64,000 nucleotides of DNA from Bacillota bacterium. GTDB taxonomy: Bacteria; Bacillota; Clostridia; Oscillospirales; Ruminococcaceae. Positions within the stretch are counted from its first letter, which is position 1; every line of letters starts with the position of its first letter. This document shows positions 1 through 7,685 of the stretch, piece by piece. Below the pieces are notes generated by a model that was given only the letters and a program-made list of their open reading frames with translations, did no database searches and was not told the origin of the DNA. Position numbers and translations under genes: made by a program. Where the stretch lies: the NCBI GenBank assembly GCA_029572815.1, contig JAKPUQ010000014.1, positions 1 to 64,000 on the forward strand, in the 5' to 3' direction.

Positions 1-36
1 TTCGTATTATAGTGGCAACTATCATCCGCTCAACCA

Positions 37-200
37 GGGGACGCCTTCTCTTACAAGGCGTCCCCTCTCCAAAAACAGTCCACCGGACTGTTTTTGGATT
101 CACCCCTTGCGAGGCGCCTGACGTAATAAGGGGCTCTGCCCCTTGAACCCCACCAGAGGCGCTGCCTCTGGACTCTGCCAAAGGAACACAGTCCCTTTGG
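37..200. repeat. Cluster of five consecutive hairpins
   Basis: The gene-free start of the window holds perfect or near-perfect inverted repeats back to back: 37-47 with 55-65 (11 bp), 69-81 with 85-97 (13 bp), 130-134 with 138-142, 153-160 with 164-171 (8 bp), and 178-184 with 194-200 (7 bp). I see no ORF in it. Short GC-rich palindromes of this style are common intergenic repeats in Ruminococcus-like genomes. The function is unknown: it may be a repeat-family insertion or terminator-rich spacer. Confidence 0.6.
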
Positions 201-263
201 AATCCCATTCATAGTTGCCGCAAGGTATTACGCTAAATTATGATTTATCAAATCAACAAAAAT

Positions 264-293
264 GCCCCTGAGCACTTCGTAATGCTCGGGGGC
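264..293 (-). terminator. Terminator of the Rrf2 gene
   Basis: An 11-bp inverted repeat (264-274 with 283-293, one mismatch) is followed, in the minus direction, by a T-rich tract. It lies about 45 bp past the stop codon of the Rrf2 regulator. Confidence 0.7.
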
Positions 294-339
294 AGATCTT
301 TTATGTGGATATCTGTCTTGTTTACGCGGGTGGCTGCGC

Positions 340-789
340 TCAGATATAGTACATGGGAGCCTCTGACTCCGCATTCTGTATCTCACTGAACCTGTCCGTT
401 ATCTCTCTCAGGGTGAGCTTTGCGGAGAAGTTCTGCATATAGTGGGTGACGGGTTCCCACAGGCACTGTGATATTGCCGTATTTGCGGCGGAGTCCAGTT
501 TCTCGCTGAATATGCTGTGTGAGAGAATGGTGTTGTCGAGAGCGTCCACTATCTCCTTCAGAGTTATATCTGCGGAGGGACGAGCGAGAACATATCCGCC
601 GCTTGCGCCCTTGACGCTGTTGATAATATGGCTCTGTCTGAGGTGGGGGAGTATCTGCTCCAGGTACTTCGCCGAGATATTGTTCCTTTCGGAAATAGCC
701 GCGACCTTGACGATGTCTCCCTTAGCGGAGTTCACGGCAATATCAACGAGAGCGATTATGCCGCATTCGACCTTGGTGGATATTTTCAT
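340..789 (-). CDS. Rrf2 family transcriptional regulator
   Basis: A 149-residue winged-helix regulator of the Rrf2 family. The N-terminus (MKISTKVECGIIALVDIAV) and the recognition-helix segment (ISAKYLEQILPHLRQ), followed by a GGYVLARP wing, are typical. The ATG at 789 is chosen over the one at 813 because GAGGAG precedes it at good spacing and Rrf2 proteins start this way. Unlike IscR it has no three-cysteine cluster (one Cys near the C-terminus), so Fe-S sensing is not supported; a CymR-like or other ligand is more likely. It is divergent from bioY, with its own promoter at 835-863. The target is unknown; it may regulate itself. Confidence 0.85.
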   Translation of the reverse strand: MKISTKVECGIIALVDIAVNSAKGDIVKVAAISERNNISAKYLEQILPHLRQSHIINSVKGASGGYVLARPSADITLKEIVDALDNTILSHSIFSEKLDSAANTAISQCLWEPVTHYMQNFSAKLTLREITDRFSEIQNAESEAPMYYI

Positions 790-818
790 ACATATCATCT
801 CCTCATATCTCATATAAA

Positions 819-863
819 TCCTATTGATATACTAAGTATAACATATAAAAGTATTTTTTGCAA
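819..863 (-). promoter_or_regulatory. Promoter of the Rrf2 gene with possible operator
   Basis: Read on the minus strand, TTGCAA (858-863) and TATACT (835-840) are 17 bp apart. The imperfect dyad TCCTATTGATATACTAAGTA (819-838) overlaps the -10 and resembles the AT-rich dyads bound by Rrf2 proteins. Autoregulation is an inference. Confidence 0.55.
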
Positions 864-900
864 GCCTGTTTGTTATAGATAAAACTTATACCGGCACATA

Positions 901-931
901 TGTCAACCAAAACCGCAAAAACAGGTTGACA
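901..931 (+). promoter_or_regulatory. BirA-type biotin operator
   Basis: TGTCAACC (901-908) and its exact inverted copy GGTTGACA (924-931) are separated by 15 bp. This is the layout of Firmicutes BirA operators (TTGTAAACC-N14-16-GGTTTACAA). The right half includes the -35 hexamer of the bioY promoter, so bound biotinyl-AMP-BirA would block polymerase. The birA gene itself is not in the window. Confidence 0.8.
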
Positions 932-954
932 AACGCAGCTGACAGTGCTATAAT
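926..954 (+). promoter_or_regulatory. Promoter of the bioY-bioB-bioD-bioA operon
   Basis: TTGACA (926-931) and TATAAT (949-954) with a 17-bp spacer match the sigma-A consensus exactly. The start site would be near 961, 24 bp before bioY. Confidence 0.85.
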
Positions 955-984
955 AGCCTTAACATCAACATACAGAGGTGCATT

Positions 985-1536
985 ATGAAAACAAGAGACC
1001 TTATACTAATTTCCCTGTTCACGGCGCTTACCGCCGTGGGCGCGTTCATCCGCATACCTGTACCCGTTTGTCCCTTTACGCTCCAGCTTCTTTTCACCAC
1101 CATGGCAGGACTGCTCCTCGGCGCGAGAAAGGGCGCGGTTGCCGTGCTCAGCTATGTCCTTCTCGGACTTGCGGGACTTCCCGTGTTCACGGGGGGCGGC
1201 GGTATCAGCTACGTTTTCCAGCCCACCTTCGGCTACCTCATCGGCTTTATAGCAGGAGCCTTCATAACAGGTGCAATTGCACACAGTGGCGCTCCTACCA
1301 TGAAACGTCTGCTGACAGGCTGCTTTCTGGGACTTGCGGTGGTCTACGCTCTGGGTATGCTGTATTACTGGCTCATAAGCCGCTTCTGGCTGGGAGAACC
1401 CATAGGTATTGCCCCGCTTTTCCTATACTGCTTCGTACTGGCAGTTCCCGGGGATATATGCCTGTGCATACTGGCTTCCGTACTGGGGAAGAAGCTTCTT
1501 CCCGTAATCAATAAACAAAGCGTAAGGAGCGTGTAA
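985..1536 (+). CDS. bioY: Biotin transporter BioY
   Basis: A 183-residue membrane protein of the BioY family, the substrate-binding S component of the ECF biotin transporter. It shows the family's opening (MKTRDLILISLFTALTAVGAFIRIP), the PFTLQLLF segment, the LLGARKGA and YVLLGLAGLPVF motifs, and about six hydrophobic segments. Start at the ATG preceded by AGAGGTG. No ECF A/T components are nearby, so it would share a module encoded elsewhere or act alone. It is first in the biotin operon, 2 bp before bioB, under the BirA-type operator. Confidence 0.93.
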   Translation: MKTRDLILISLFTALTAVGAFIRIPVPVCPFTLQLLFTTMAGLLLGARKGAVAVLSYVLLGLAGLPVFTGGGGISYVFQPTFGYLIGFIAGAFITGAIAHSGAPTMKRLLTGCFLGLAVVYALGMLYYWLISRFWLGEPIGIAPLFLYCFVLAVPGDICLCILASVLGKKLLPVINKQSVRSV

Positions 1537-1538
1537 AC

Positions 1539-2510
1539 ATGGACTTTCTTAAACTTGCAGACGAAATAATCAGCGGCAGACGCCTTGGCAGACAGGACAA
1601 CACCTCCGCCTTCATCACCGCAGACCTTGACGAGCTTCTTGAGGGAGCAGACCGTATCCGAAAGACGCTCTGCGGCGACCATATCGACCTTTGCAGCATC
1701 ATCAACGGCAGGAGCGGCAGATGCCCGGAAAACTGCAAATTCTGCGCCCAGTCTGCCCACAACTGCACAGGCGTGGACGAGTACGGCTTTCTCGATGAGG
1801 AGGCTATACTGGACGAGTGCCGCCACAACGCCGAAAAGGGTGTCCACCGATTCTCCATAGTCACCGCAGGCAGAACTCTAAGCGGAGCGGACTTTGACAA
1901 GGCGGTCTCAGCTTACAGCCGCATGAACGAAAGCGTGGACATAGAGCTCTGCGGCTCCCACGGACTGCTGACCGATGAGCAGTTCCGCAGACTGAAGGCG
2001 GCAGGCGTGAAGCGCTATCACTGCAATATCGAGACCTCGCGCTGCAACTTCCCAAATATCTGCACCACTCACAGCTTCGACGAGAAGACAGCCTGCATAA
2101 AACGTGCTCAGGCGGCAGGGCTTCAGGTCTGTTCGGGTGGTATAATCGGCATGGGCGAAATCTGGGAGGACAGAGTGGATATGGCTCTGACCCTTGCGGA
2201 GCTCGGCGTGGATTCGGTGCCCATTAACTCCCTGATCCCCATCAAGGGCACTCCCCTCGAGGAGCTGACACCCATCTCCGAGGAGGATATCCTCAGGACT
2301 GTGGCGATATTCAGGTACATTCTCCCCACAGCTGATATAAGGCTGGCAGCAGGCAGGAACCTCATGGAGGGCTGCGGCAGGAAAGCCTTTCTCTCGGGAG
2401 CAAATTCAACTATCACAGGCGATATGCTCACCACCTCGGGCAACGGTATCGCGGACGATACCGCTATGTTCAGAGGTATGGGCTTTGACATAGAAAGGAG
2501 ACAGAAATGA
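1539..2510 (+). CDS. bioB: Biotin synthase BioB
   Basis: A 323-residue radical SAM enzyme that inserts sulfur into dethiobiotin to make biotin. The radical-SAM cluster is CPENCKFC (C62, C66, C69), followed by AQSAHN. The second-cluster region (CGSHG, YHCNIETS) and the C-terminal LSGANSTITGDMLTTSG motif are complete. Length is normal. It starts 2 bp after bioY and overlaps bioD by 4 bp (ATGA), so translation is probably coupled. As bioW/bioF/bioH are absent here, the pimeloyl precursor or KAPA must come from elsewhere. Confidence 0.96.
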   Translation: MDFLKLADEIISGRRLGRQDNTSAFITADLDELLEGADRIRKTLCGDHIDLCSIINGRSGRCPENCKFCAQSAHNCTGVDEYGFLDEEAILDECRHNAEKGVHRFSIVTAGRTLSGADFDKAVSAYSRMNESVDIELCGSHGLLTDEQFRRLKAAGVKRYHCNIETSRCNFPNICTTHSFDEKTACIKRAQAAGLQVCSGGIIGMGEIWEDRVDMALTLAELGVDSVPINSLIPIKGTPLEELTPISEEDILRTVAIFRYILPTADIRLAAGRNLMEGCGRKAFLSGANSTITGDMLTTSGNGIADDTAMFRGMGFDIERRQK

Positions 2511-3193
2511 GCAGAGGAATTTTTGTGACAGGTACGGGTACGGACATCGGAAAGACCTATATTACAGGGCTTATACTGAAAAAGCTCCGTGAAGCAGGAG
2601 TATCGGCGGCTTACTTCAAGGCGGCTGTCAGCGGCAATGAAAGGGGAGCGGACGGCGCTCTCATTCCCGGAGACCCCCTCCATGTAAAGACAGTCTCGGG
2701 CATTGAACAGCCCCTGGAGGAGATGTGTCCCTACGTCTATGAAAATGCGGTGTCACCTCATCTTGCCGCGAGAATTGAGGGCTCCCCTGTAGAGCCTGAC
2801 GTAATAAAGAGCCGTTTTGCCGGCCTTTGCAGCCGATACGACTTCATCACCATAGAGGGCAGCGGCGGCATCATCTGTCCCATACGCTGGGACGGTAAGA
2901 AGATACTCCTTGAGGACATTATCAAGTCTCTGGGACTGGACTGCATCATCGTTGCAGATGCGGGTCTGGGCACTATCAACAGCGTTGTCCTCACCTGCGA
3001 ATACATGAAAAACCGCGGCATTGCTGTAAAGGGCATAATCTTCAACAACTGGCAGGGCGGCATTATGGAGGAGGATAACCGCAGTATGTGTCAGCAGCTC
3101 ACAAGTGTTCCCGTTATTGCCTGCGTGGAGCGGGGAGCTGCCGACCTTGATATAAGTGCAGACGAGCTTACAAAGCTTTACGGAGGTGTGTGA
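2507..3193 (+). CDS. bioD: Dethiobiotin synthetase BioD
   Basis: A 228-residue P-loop enzyme that closes the ureido ring of 7,8-diaminopelargonate with CO2 and ATP, giving dethiobiotin. The N-terminal nucleotide-binding loop is GTGTDIGKT (residues 9-17); the EGSGGIICP segment around residue 120 is the family's second substrate loop. Start overlaps the bioB stop (ATGA); AAAGGAG precedes it. The stop is one base before the bioA start codon, giving a tightly packed operon. Confidence 0.95.
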   Translation: MSRGIFVTGTGTDIGKTYITGLILKKLREAGVSAAYFKAAVSGNERGADGALIPGDPLHVKTVSGIEQPLEEMCPYVYENAVSPHLAARIEGSPVEPDVIKSRFAGLCSRYDFITIEGSGGIICPIRWDGKKILLEDIIKSLGLDCIIVADAGLGTINSVVLTCEYMKNRGIAVKGIIFNNWQGGIMEEDNRSMCQQLTSVPVIACVERGAADLDISADELTKLYGGV

Positions 3194-3194
3194 C

Positions 3195-4398
3195 ATGATA
3201 TGGTATCCCTATGCACAGATGAAGACACTTGACCCGCCAATAAAGCTCTCTCGCGCCGAGGGAGTCCACCTGTACACCGAGGACGGTCTTGACCTTATCG
3301 ACTCCGTTTCCTCCTGGTGGAGCGTTATCCACGGCTACAACCACCCCGAGATGAATGCAGCTATCAGCGGTCAGCTGGAAAAGTTCGCTCATGTCATGCT
3401 GGGCGGTATCACTCACGAGCCTGTGCAGCGGCTCTCCGCCAAGCTGGAGGAATGGCTGCCCGGGGACCTCAACTACTGCTTCTTCTCCGACTCGGGAAGC
3501 GTGGCGGTGGAGGTGGCTCTGAAAATGGCTCTCCAGTTCAACACCAACCGGGGCTCAGAGCGTGACACAGTCCTCGCCCTTGAACACGCCTATCACGGCG
3601 ACACCTTCAAGGCTATGGAGGTGGGGGACGATGAGGACTATCACTTCGCCTTCGGAAGCTCCAACGAGAAGAAAAAGGGAGTTATCCATATCCCCACGGA
3701 GCTGCCCGCTCTGGAAAAGGCTTTCGCGGACTGCGGAGAAAGGCTGACCTGCTTTATCGTGGAGCCCCTTTTGCAGGGCGCAGGGGGGCATGAGGATGTA
3801 CGATGTGTCATTCCTCCAAAGAGCCCGTCAGCTCTGTGACGAGTACGATGTGCTGCTCATCTTTGACGAGGTGGCAACAGGCTTCGGACGCACGGGCAAC
3901 CGCTTCGTAGCAGACCTTGTAACTCCCGATATACTGGTGCTGGGAAAGGCTCTCACCGGAGGATATATCGGTCATGCGGTCACCGTCGCCAACACAAGGG
4001 TGTGGGAAGGCTTTTACAGTGACGACCCCACTCACGCTCTCATGCACGGTCCCACATTCATGGGAAATGCTCTTGCCTGCTGTGCGGCTCTCAAGTCCAT
4101 AGAGCTCTTTGAAAAGGGGGACTATATGGCGAAGATACACCGTATCGAGGAGATAACACGCCGCGAGATGGAAGGCTTCTCCGACCCGAGAGTGAAGGAG
4201 GTACGCATAATGGGCGGCTGCGTCTGCATAGAGGTGTACAACGGCGCAGACATCGAGGGCTTCCGCAGATTTGCCCGTGAAAGGGGAGTGTTCAGCAGGA
4301 CATTCCTGAAATATATGTACGCCATGGTACCCTACGTCATCGAGGAGTGGGAGCTGGTAAAGATACACACCGTTATGAAAGAATGGTTCGCAAGATAA
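3195..4398 (+). pseudogene. bioA: Adenosylmethionine-8-amino-7-oxononanoate aminotransferase BioA, frameshifted
   Basis: A PLP-dependent class III aminotransferase that converts KAPA to 7,8-diaminopelargonate with SAM as amino donor. The opening (MIWYPYAQMK), DSVSSWWSVIHGYNHP and CFFSDSGSVAVEVALKMA are BioA hallmarks. The frame breaks after LLQGAGG, at a run of six G (3783-3788). Removing one G restores a normal protein through FDEVATGFGRTG, the PLP-lysine region LGKALTGGY and the C-terminus. Total length is 3n+1, as expected for one extra base. Everything else looks functional, so this is a recent mutation, a slippage site or a sequencing error; if real, diaminopelargonate synthesis is lost. 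Confidence 0.88.
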
Positions 4399-4405
4399 AT
4401 GAAAA

Positions 4406-4445
4406 GACCCGTAAACGGCTCATTACCGCTTACGGGTCATATTTT
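4406..4445. terminator. Terminator between bioA and the heptose operon
   Basis: A 9-bp perfect stem (4406-4414 with 4430-4438) is followed by ATATTTTTA on the plus strand. It lies between convergent genes and probably stops both. Confidence 0.75.
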
Positions 4446-5089
4446 TATCCGAAGAAATGGTCCTCCAACATAAGGCAGAGGCAGTGGTATACAGGGAGAT
4501 GGAGCTCCTGAATCATGTATGTCTCGGTCTGTGGCACCTTTATGCACACATCGGAAAGCGTCGCAAGACGGCTGTCCTTTGCGCCTGTGAGACCTATCAC
4601 CTTCATGCCCTTAGCCTTTGCGACTGTGGCTGCGTAGAGCACGTTTTTGCTGTTCCCTGAGGTGGAAATGCCCAGCAGCACGTCACCCTCATTGCCATAG
4701 CCGTTTACCTGCTGTGCAAAGCAGAGCAGGGGCTCGCAGTCATTCATATAGGCGGTGGTTAGTGCAGGGTGTCTGTCAAGGGCTATGGCAGGCAGTGCGC
4801 CCTGCAAATTCTCAGCCAGTACGGCTCCCAGCCCGGGCTCGGCAGCGGTGAGCTTGTCCGCGAATGCTTTGTCCACCTTTCTGGGCAGTTTGAAGCCCTT
4901 CATAAGCTCTCCTGCGATGTGCTCTGCGTCTGCGGCAGAGCCGCCGTTTCCGCATATAAGGAGCTTTCCGCCCCTGCCGTAGCTCTCCTCCATAAGGGAA
5001 TAAGCCGCGATGATACTGTCCTTTGCGCTTTCAAGGGAGGGATATCTCTCCACAAGAAGCTCTATGTGCTTCATAAGCTTTTCGTCCAT
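4445..5089 (-). CDS. gmhA: Phosphoheptose isomerase GmhA
   Basis: A 214-residue SIS-domain protein that converts sedoheptulose 7-phosphate to D-glycero-D-manno-heptose 7-phosphate. It shows the sugar-isomerase signatures LLICGNGGSAADAEHIAGEL and VLLGISTSGNSKNVLYA plus the C-terminal QELHLPVYHCLC helix. The start ATG overlaps the stop of the upstream gene (TAATG), so they are co-translated. Together with the two genes upstream it makes a complete GDP-heptose pathway, so the heptose product is more likely than another ketose. Confidence 0.88.
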   Translation of the reverse strand: MDEKLMKHIELLVERYPSLESAKDSIIAAYSLMEESYGRGGKLLICGNGGSAADAEHIAGELMKGFKLPRKVDKAFADKLTAAEPGLGAVLAENLQGALPAIALDRHPALTTAYMNDCEPLLCFAQQVNGYGNEGDVLLGISTSGNSKNVLYAATVAKAKGMKVIGLTGAKDSRLATLSDVCIKVPQTETYMIQELHLPVYHCLCLMLEDHFFG

Positions 5090-6414
5090 TATTTTTCTCC
5101 TTCTTCCGCAGCGAACCTCTCCGCAAATGCGAGAAGGCTGTCCACGGTCATATCCTGTCCGAAGTCTCCCTCACCGATGAGGGCTGTGCGGCAGCCTGCC
5201 GCCTTGCCTGCCAGGATATCGTTCTCGCCGTCGCCAACCATCCATGAGCGTGAAAGGTCTATATTAAGCTCCTCAGCTGCCTTCAGCAGCATACCTGCCT
5301 TTGGCTTGCGGCAGTCACAGTCAAATTTCAGCTCTGGTACCTCTCCCTCATAGCCCTTGTGGGGGTGGTGGGGACAGAAGTAGATGCCGTCCAGATAAGC
5401 GCCCTCCTGTCCGAGGAGAGTCTCCATCTTGTTGTGAATCTCCGACAGCTCCCCGAAGGTCACCTCGCCCCGTGCGATAACGGGCTGATTGGTGGCGACT
5501 ATTGCAAGGCTGCCCGAACCGTTTATGAGCTTTACAGCCTGTGCAGCGCCCTCCTCCAGCTCGAAGTCGTCTATATCACGGAGAAATCCCACATATTTAT
5601 TGATAGTGCCGTCACGGTCGAGGAATACCGCTCTCTGCCTGTGTTTGAGGTTACGGGCAGTCACCCTGCCTGCGGCGAAATCCGCGCATACCGCCTCATA
5701 GCGGTCGGGAGTTCCCATATCCTTGACGTACTCGGGGCTGTCATAGCAGAACATCTTTCCGCTTCCGCAGAGGGGCTTGAGTATCTGCCTGTCAAGGTCA
5801 GCCTTTACGGTCTTTCCGTCTTTTTCGCAGCCCACTTCATCGGCGCTTATGCCGCACATATCCAGTACCTTTGGCGACAGCACATGAAGTCCCGCATTGA
5901 CTCTGTTCCTGTACCACTGAGGACGGACATCCTCCTTGGTGAGCCAGCGCTCCACCGCGCCGTTTTCGTCCGCGATGAGTACACCGCTGTCATAGGGGTG
6001 GCTGTTGGGGTGGGTAAAGAGTGTGACAAGTCCGCCCTTTTCCCTGTGGTAAGCCACAAAGCGGTTGAAGTCGATATCGAACACCGCGTCAGCATTGAGC
6101 AGGAGGAAGTCCTCCGTGAGCTCGCTGCGGAGCTTCAGCAGCGCACCTGCATTGCCAAGAGGCTGCTCCTCCAGATAGTAGCTTATATTCACGCCGAAGC
6201 CGCTTCCGTCGCCGAAGTAGTTCATTATATGCTCGGCAAGATGTGACACCGTAATGATGATGTCGGCGAAGCCCTGGCTGCGGAGGCACTCTATCTCGTG
6301 CTCCAGCACGGGCTTGCCCTGAATGCGTATCATGGGCTTGGGTATATCTGAGGCGACTGAGCTTATTCGCGTGCCCTTGCCGCCTGCCATAATAACTGTT
6401 TTCATATCACTCAT
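5089..6414 (-). CDS. Fused heptose-1-phosphate guanylyltransferase (HddC) / heptose bisphosphate phosphatase (GmhB)
   Basis: A 441-residue two-domain protein. Residues 1-240 form a nucleotidyltransferase (MAGGKGTRI signature, then KPMIRIQGKPVLEHE and LLLNADAVF), like HddC, which loads heptose 1-phosphate with GTP. Residues 260-441 form a HAD phosphatase: FLDRDGTIN with D266 and D268, the ATNQ loop, the zinc-ligand-like CPHHPH...CDCRKP motif typical of GmhB, and the terminal MVGDGENDILAG. GmhB removes the 7-phosphate from heptose 1,7-bisphosphate. In most bacteria these are separate genes; fusing them puts the last two steps in one protein. It overlaps hddA by 8 bp. Confidence 0.87.
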   Translation of the reverse strand: MSDMKTVIMAGGKGTRISSVASDIPKPMIRIQGKPVLEHEIECLRSQGFADIIITVSHLAEHIMNYFGDGSGFGVNISYYLEEQPLGNAGALLKLRSELTEDFLLLNADAVFDIDFNRFVAYHREKGGLVTLFTHPNSHPYDSGVLIADENGAVERWLTKEDVRPQWYRNRVNAGLHVLSPKVLDMCGISADEVGCEKDGKTVKADLDRQILKPLCGSGKMFCYDSPEYVKDMGTPDRYEAVCADFAAGRVTARNLKHRQRAVFLDRDGTINKYVGFLRDIDDFELEEGAAQAVKLINGSGSLAIVATNQPVIARGEVTFGELSEIHNKMETLLGQEGAYLDGIYFCPHHPHKGYEGEVPELKFDCDCRKPKAGMLLKAAEELNIDLSRSWMVGDGENDILAGKAAGCRTALIGEGDFGQDMTVDSLLAFAERFAAEEGEK

Positions 6415-7414
6415 CCACCCTCGGCTCGTAGGTCTCGGGTGTGTAGTGTATCACCTGAGTACCGCTGTTTTCAAACTCAAAGGGAATGTACATCAGGTCC
6501 TTCATAGCCTCCCTGACTCTCTTGCGGTCCTCGGGGCGCACATAGAACACCAGGAATCCGCCTCCGCCTGCGCCCAGGAGCTTTCCGCCGAGAGCTCCTG
6601 CCGCAGTACCTCTTTCATAGAGGGCGTCGATGCTGTCGGTGCTGACTGCTGAACCTGTCTGGCGCTTCAGCTTCCAGGTGTGGTCGAGGAGCCTTCCGAA
6701 GTCATCAAGGTCTGCATTGCGGTCTGTGAGCACCTTCTCGGCATCATCAACAAGTCGGTACATCTCCATGAGCTGAGCAGTCTTGTCGGCGGCTCCCAGG
6801 TTGTTTGCCTGCTGGACTGCCGCGGAAAAACGGGTGAAACCCGTGAAGAACATCATGAGGCTGTCATTGAGCTGCTTCTTTCTCTCGGGACTGATGATAA
6901 CGGGAAGCACCTCATAGCCGTCGGCATTGAAGTTTATCCTGTTGAAGCCGCCGAAGGATGCAGCTATCTGATCCTGCCAGCCTCCTGCCTCGTCACAGAG
7001 GACTCTCTCCAGGTGGATAGCCTCGTCCGCAAGCTTTCTCTTGTCGGCATATCTGCCCTTGAGGGCGTAGAAGGCGTTGAGCATACCAACTGCGAAAGAG
7101 GAGCTTGTTCCCAGACCGGACCTTGCGGGGAGGTCAGCTTCGTAGGTGAGCCTTATCTCGTGCATATCCAGCATCTTCATGGCGTTCCTGATAGCAGGGT
7201 GAGCGATGGACTCAACGTCGGTGACGCGCTCGGTGGTGGAGTAGGAAAGCTCCGTGCTGTAGTCGAAAAATCTTGGGAGATGTCTCACGTTGACGTAGCA
7301 GTACTTATCAAAAGTCGTGGAAAGAACTGCGCCGCCGTGCTCTCTGAAGAAGCTCTCCATATCTGTTCCGCCGCCGAAAAATGACATACGGAAGGGGGTT
7401 TTTGTAATAATCAA
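6407..7414 (-). CDS. hddA: D-glycero-D-manno-heptose 7-phosphate kinase (GHMP kinase)
   Basis: A 335-residue GHMP kinase. It shows the N-terminal RMSFFGGGTDM motif, the ATP-binding loop PARSGLGTSSSFAVG (around residues 113-127) and the C-terminal KLLGAGGGGFLVFYV. Context points to HddA, which phosphorylates heptose 7-phosphate at C1 with alpha configuration for GDP-heptose, rather than galactokinase. Start is a TTG at 7412-7414, preceded by TGGAGG eight bases upstream; no ATG fits. It is first in the operon, with a consensus promoter and a leader of about 100 nt. No heptosyltransferase is in the window, so the acceptor (S-layer glycan, capsule or other) is unknown. Confidence 0.85.
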   Translation of the reverse strand: MIITKTPFRMSFFGGGTDMESFFREHGGAVLSTTFDKYCYVNVRHLPRFFDYSTELSYSTTERVTDVESIAHPAIRNAMKMLDMHEIRLTYEADLPARSGLGTSSSFAVGMLNAFYALKGRYADKRKLADEAIHLERVLCDEAGGWQDQIAASFGGFNRINFNADGYEVLPVIISPERKKQLNDSLMMFFTGFTRFSAAVQQANNLGAADKTAQLMEMYRLVDDAEKVLTDRNADLDDFGRLLDHTWKLKRQTGSAVSTDSIDALYERGTAAGALGGKLLGAGGGGFLVFYVRPEDRKRVREAMKDLMYIPFEFENSGTQVIHYTPETYEPRVDE

Positions 7415-7517
7415 TCCTATTGCCTCCAGTCTGACAGGTGCGGCATTGGCTGCCGCTTATCTTATCCTCCGCAGTTCGGGAGGAGGGGATATCTTTATAT
7501 TTGCGTAGTTACATTAC

Positions 7518-7546
7518 ATTATAACATAAAAGTTTGATAATAGCAA
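7518..7546 (-). promoter_or_regulatory. Promoter of the heptose operon
   Basis: On the minus strand TTGCTA (7541-7546) and TATAAT (7518-7523) are 17 bp apart. The 100-nt leader to hddA has a CCTCCTCCCGAACTGCGGAGG-like stem near 7470-7490 that could be structural. Confidence 0.65.
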
Positions 7547-7625
7547 GAGGCGCGGTATTAAAGTTGCTGTTATATGATACTTCGCCGCGAAAAAGGCTGT
7601 GTTAAGGCTTACTAATCATAACAGG

Positions 7626-7654
7626 TTGCAATTATAATGGCACTGTGGTATAAT
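7626..7654 (+). promoter_or_regulatory. Promoter of the cotH-like gene
   Basis: TTGCAA (7626-7631) and TATAAT (7649-7654) are 17 bp apart, 32 bp before the ATG at 7686. The region 7415-7685 otherwise holds only the two divergent leaders. Confidence 0.65.
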
Positions 7655-7685
7655 AGGTGTATCTTTTAATTCGAGGTGCTAAACT

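Noticed and set aside
5359-6246. 295-codon plus-strand frame
   Set aside because: Antisense shadow of the heptose fusion gene, with no RBS and no domain.
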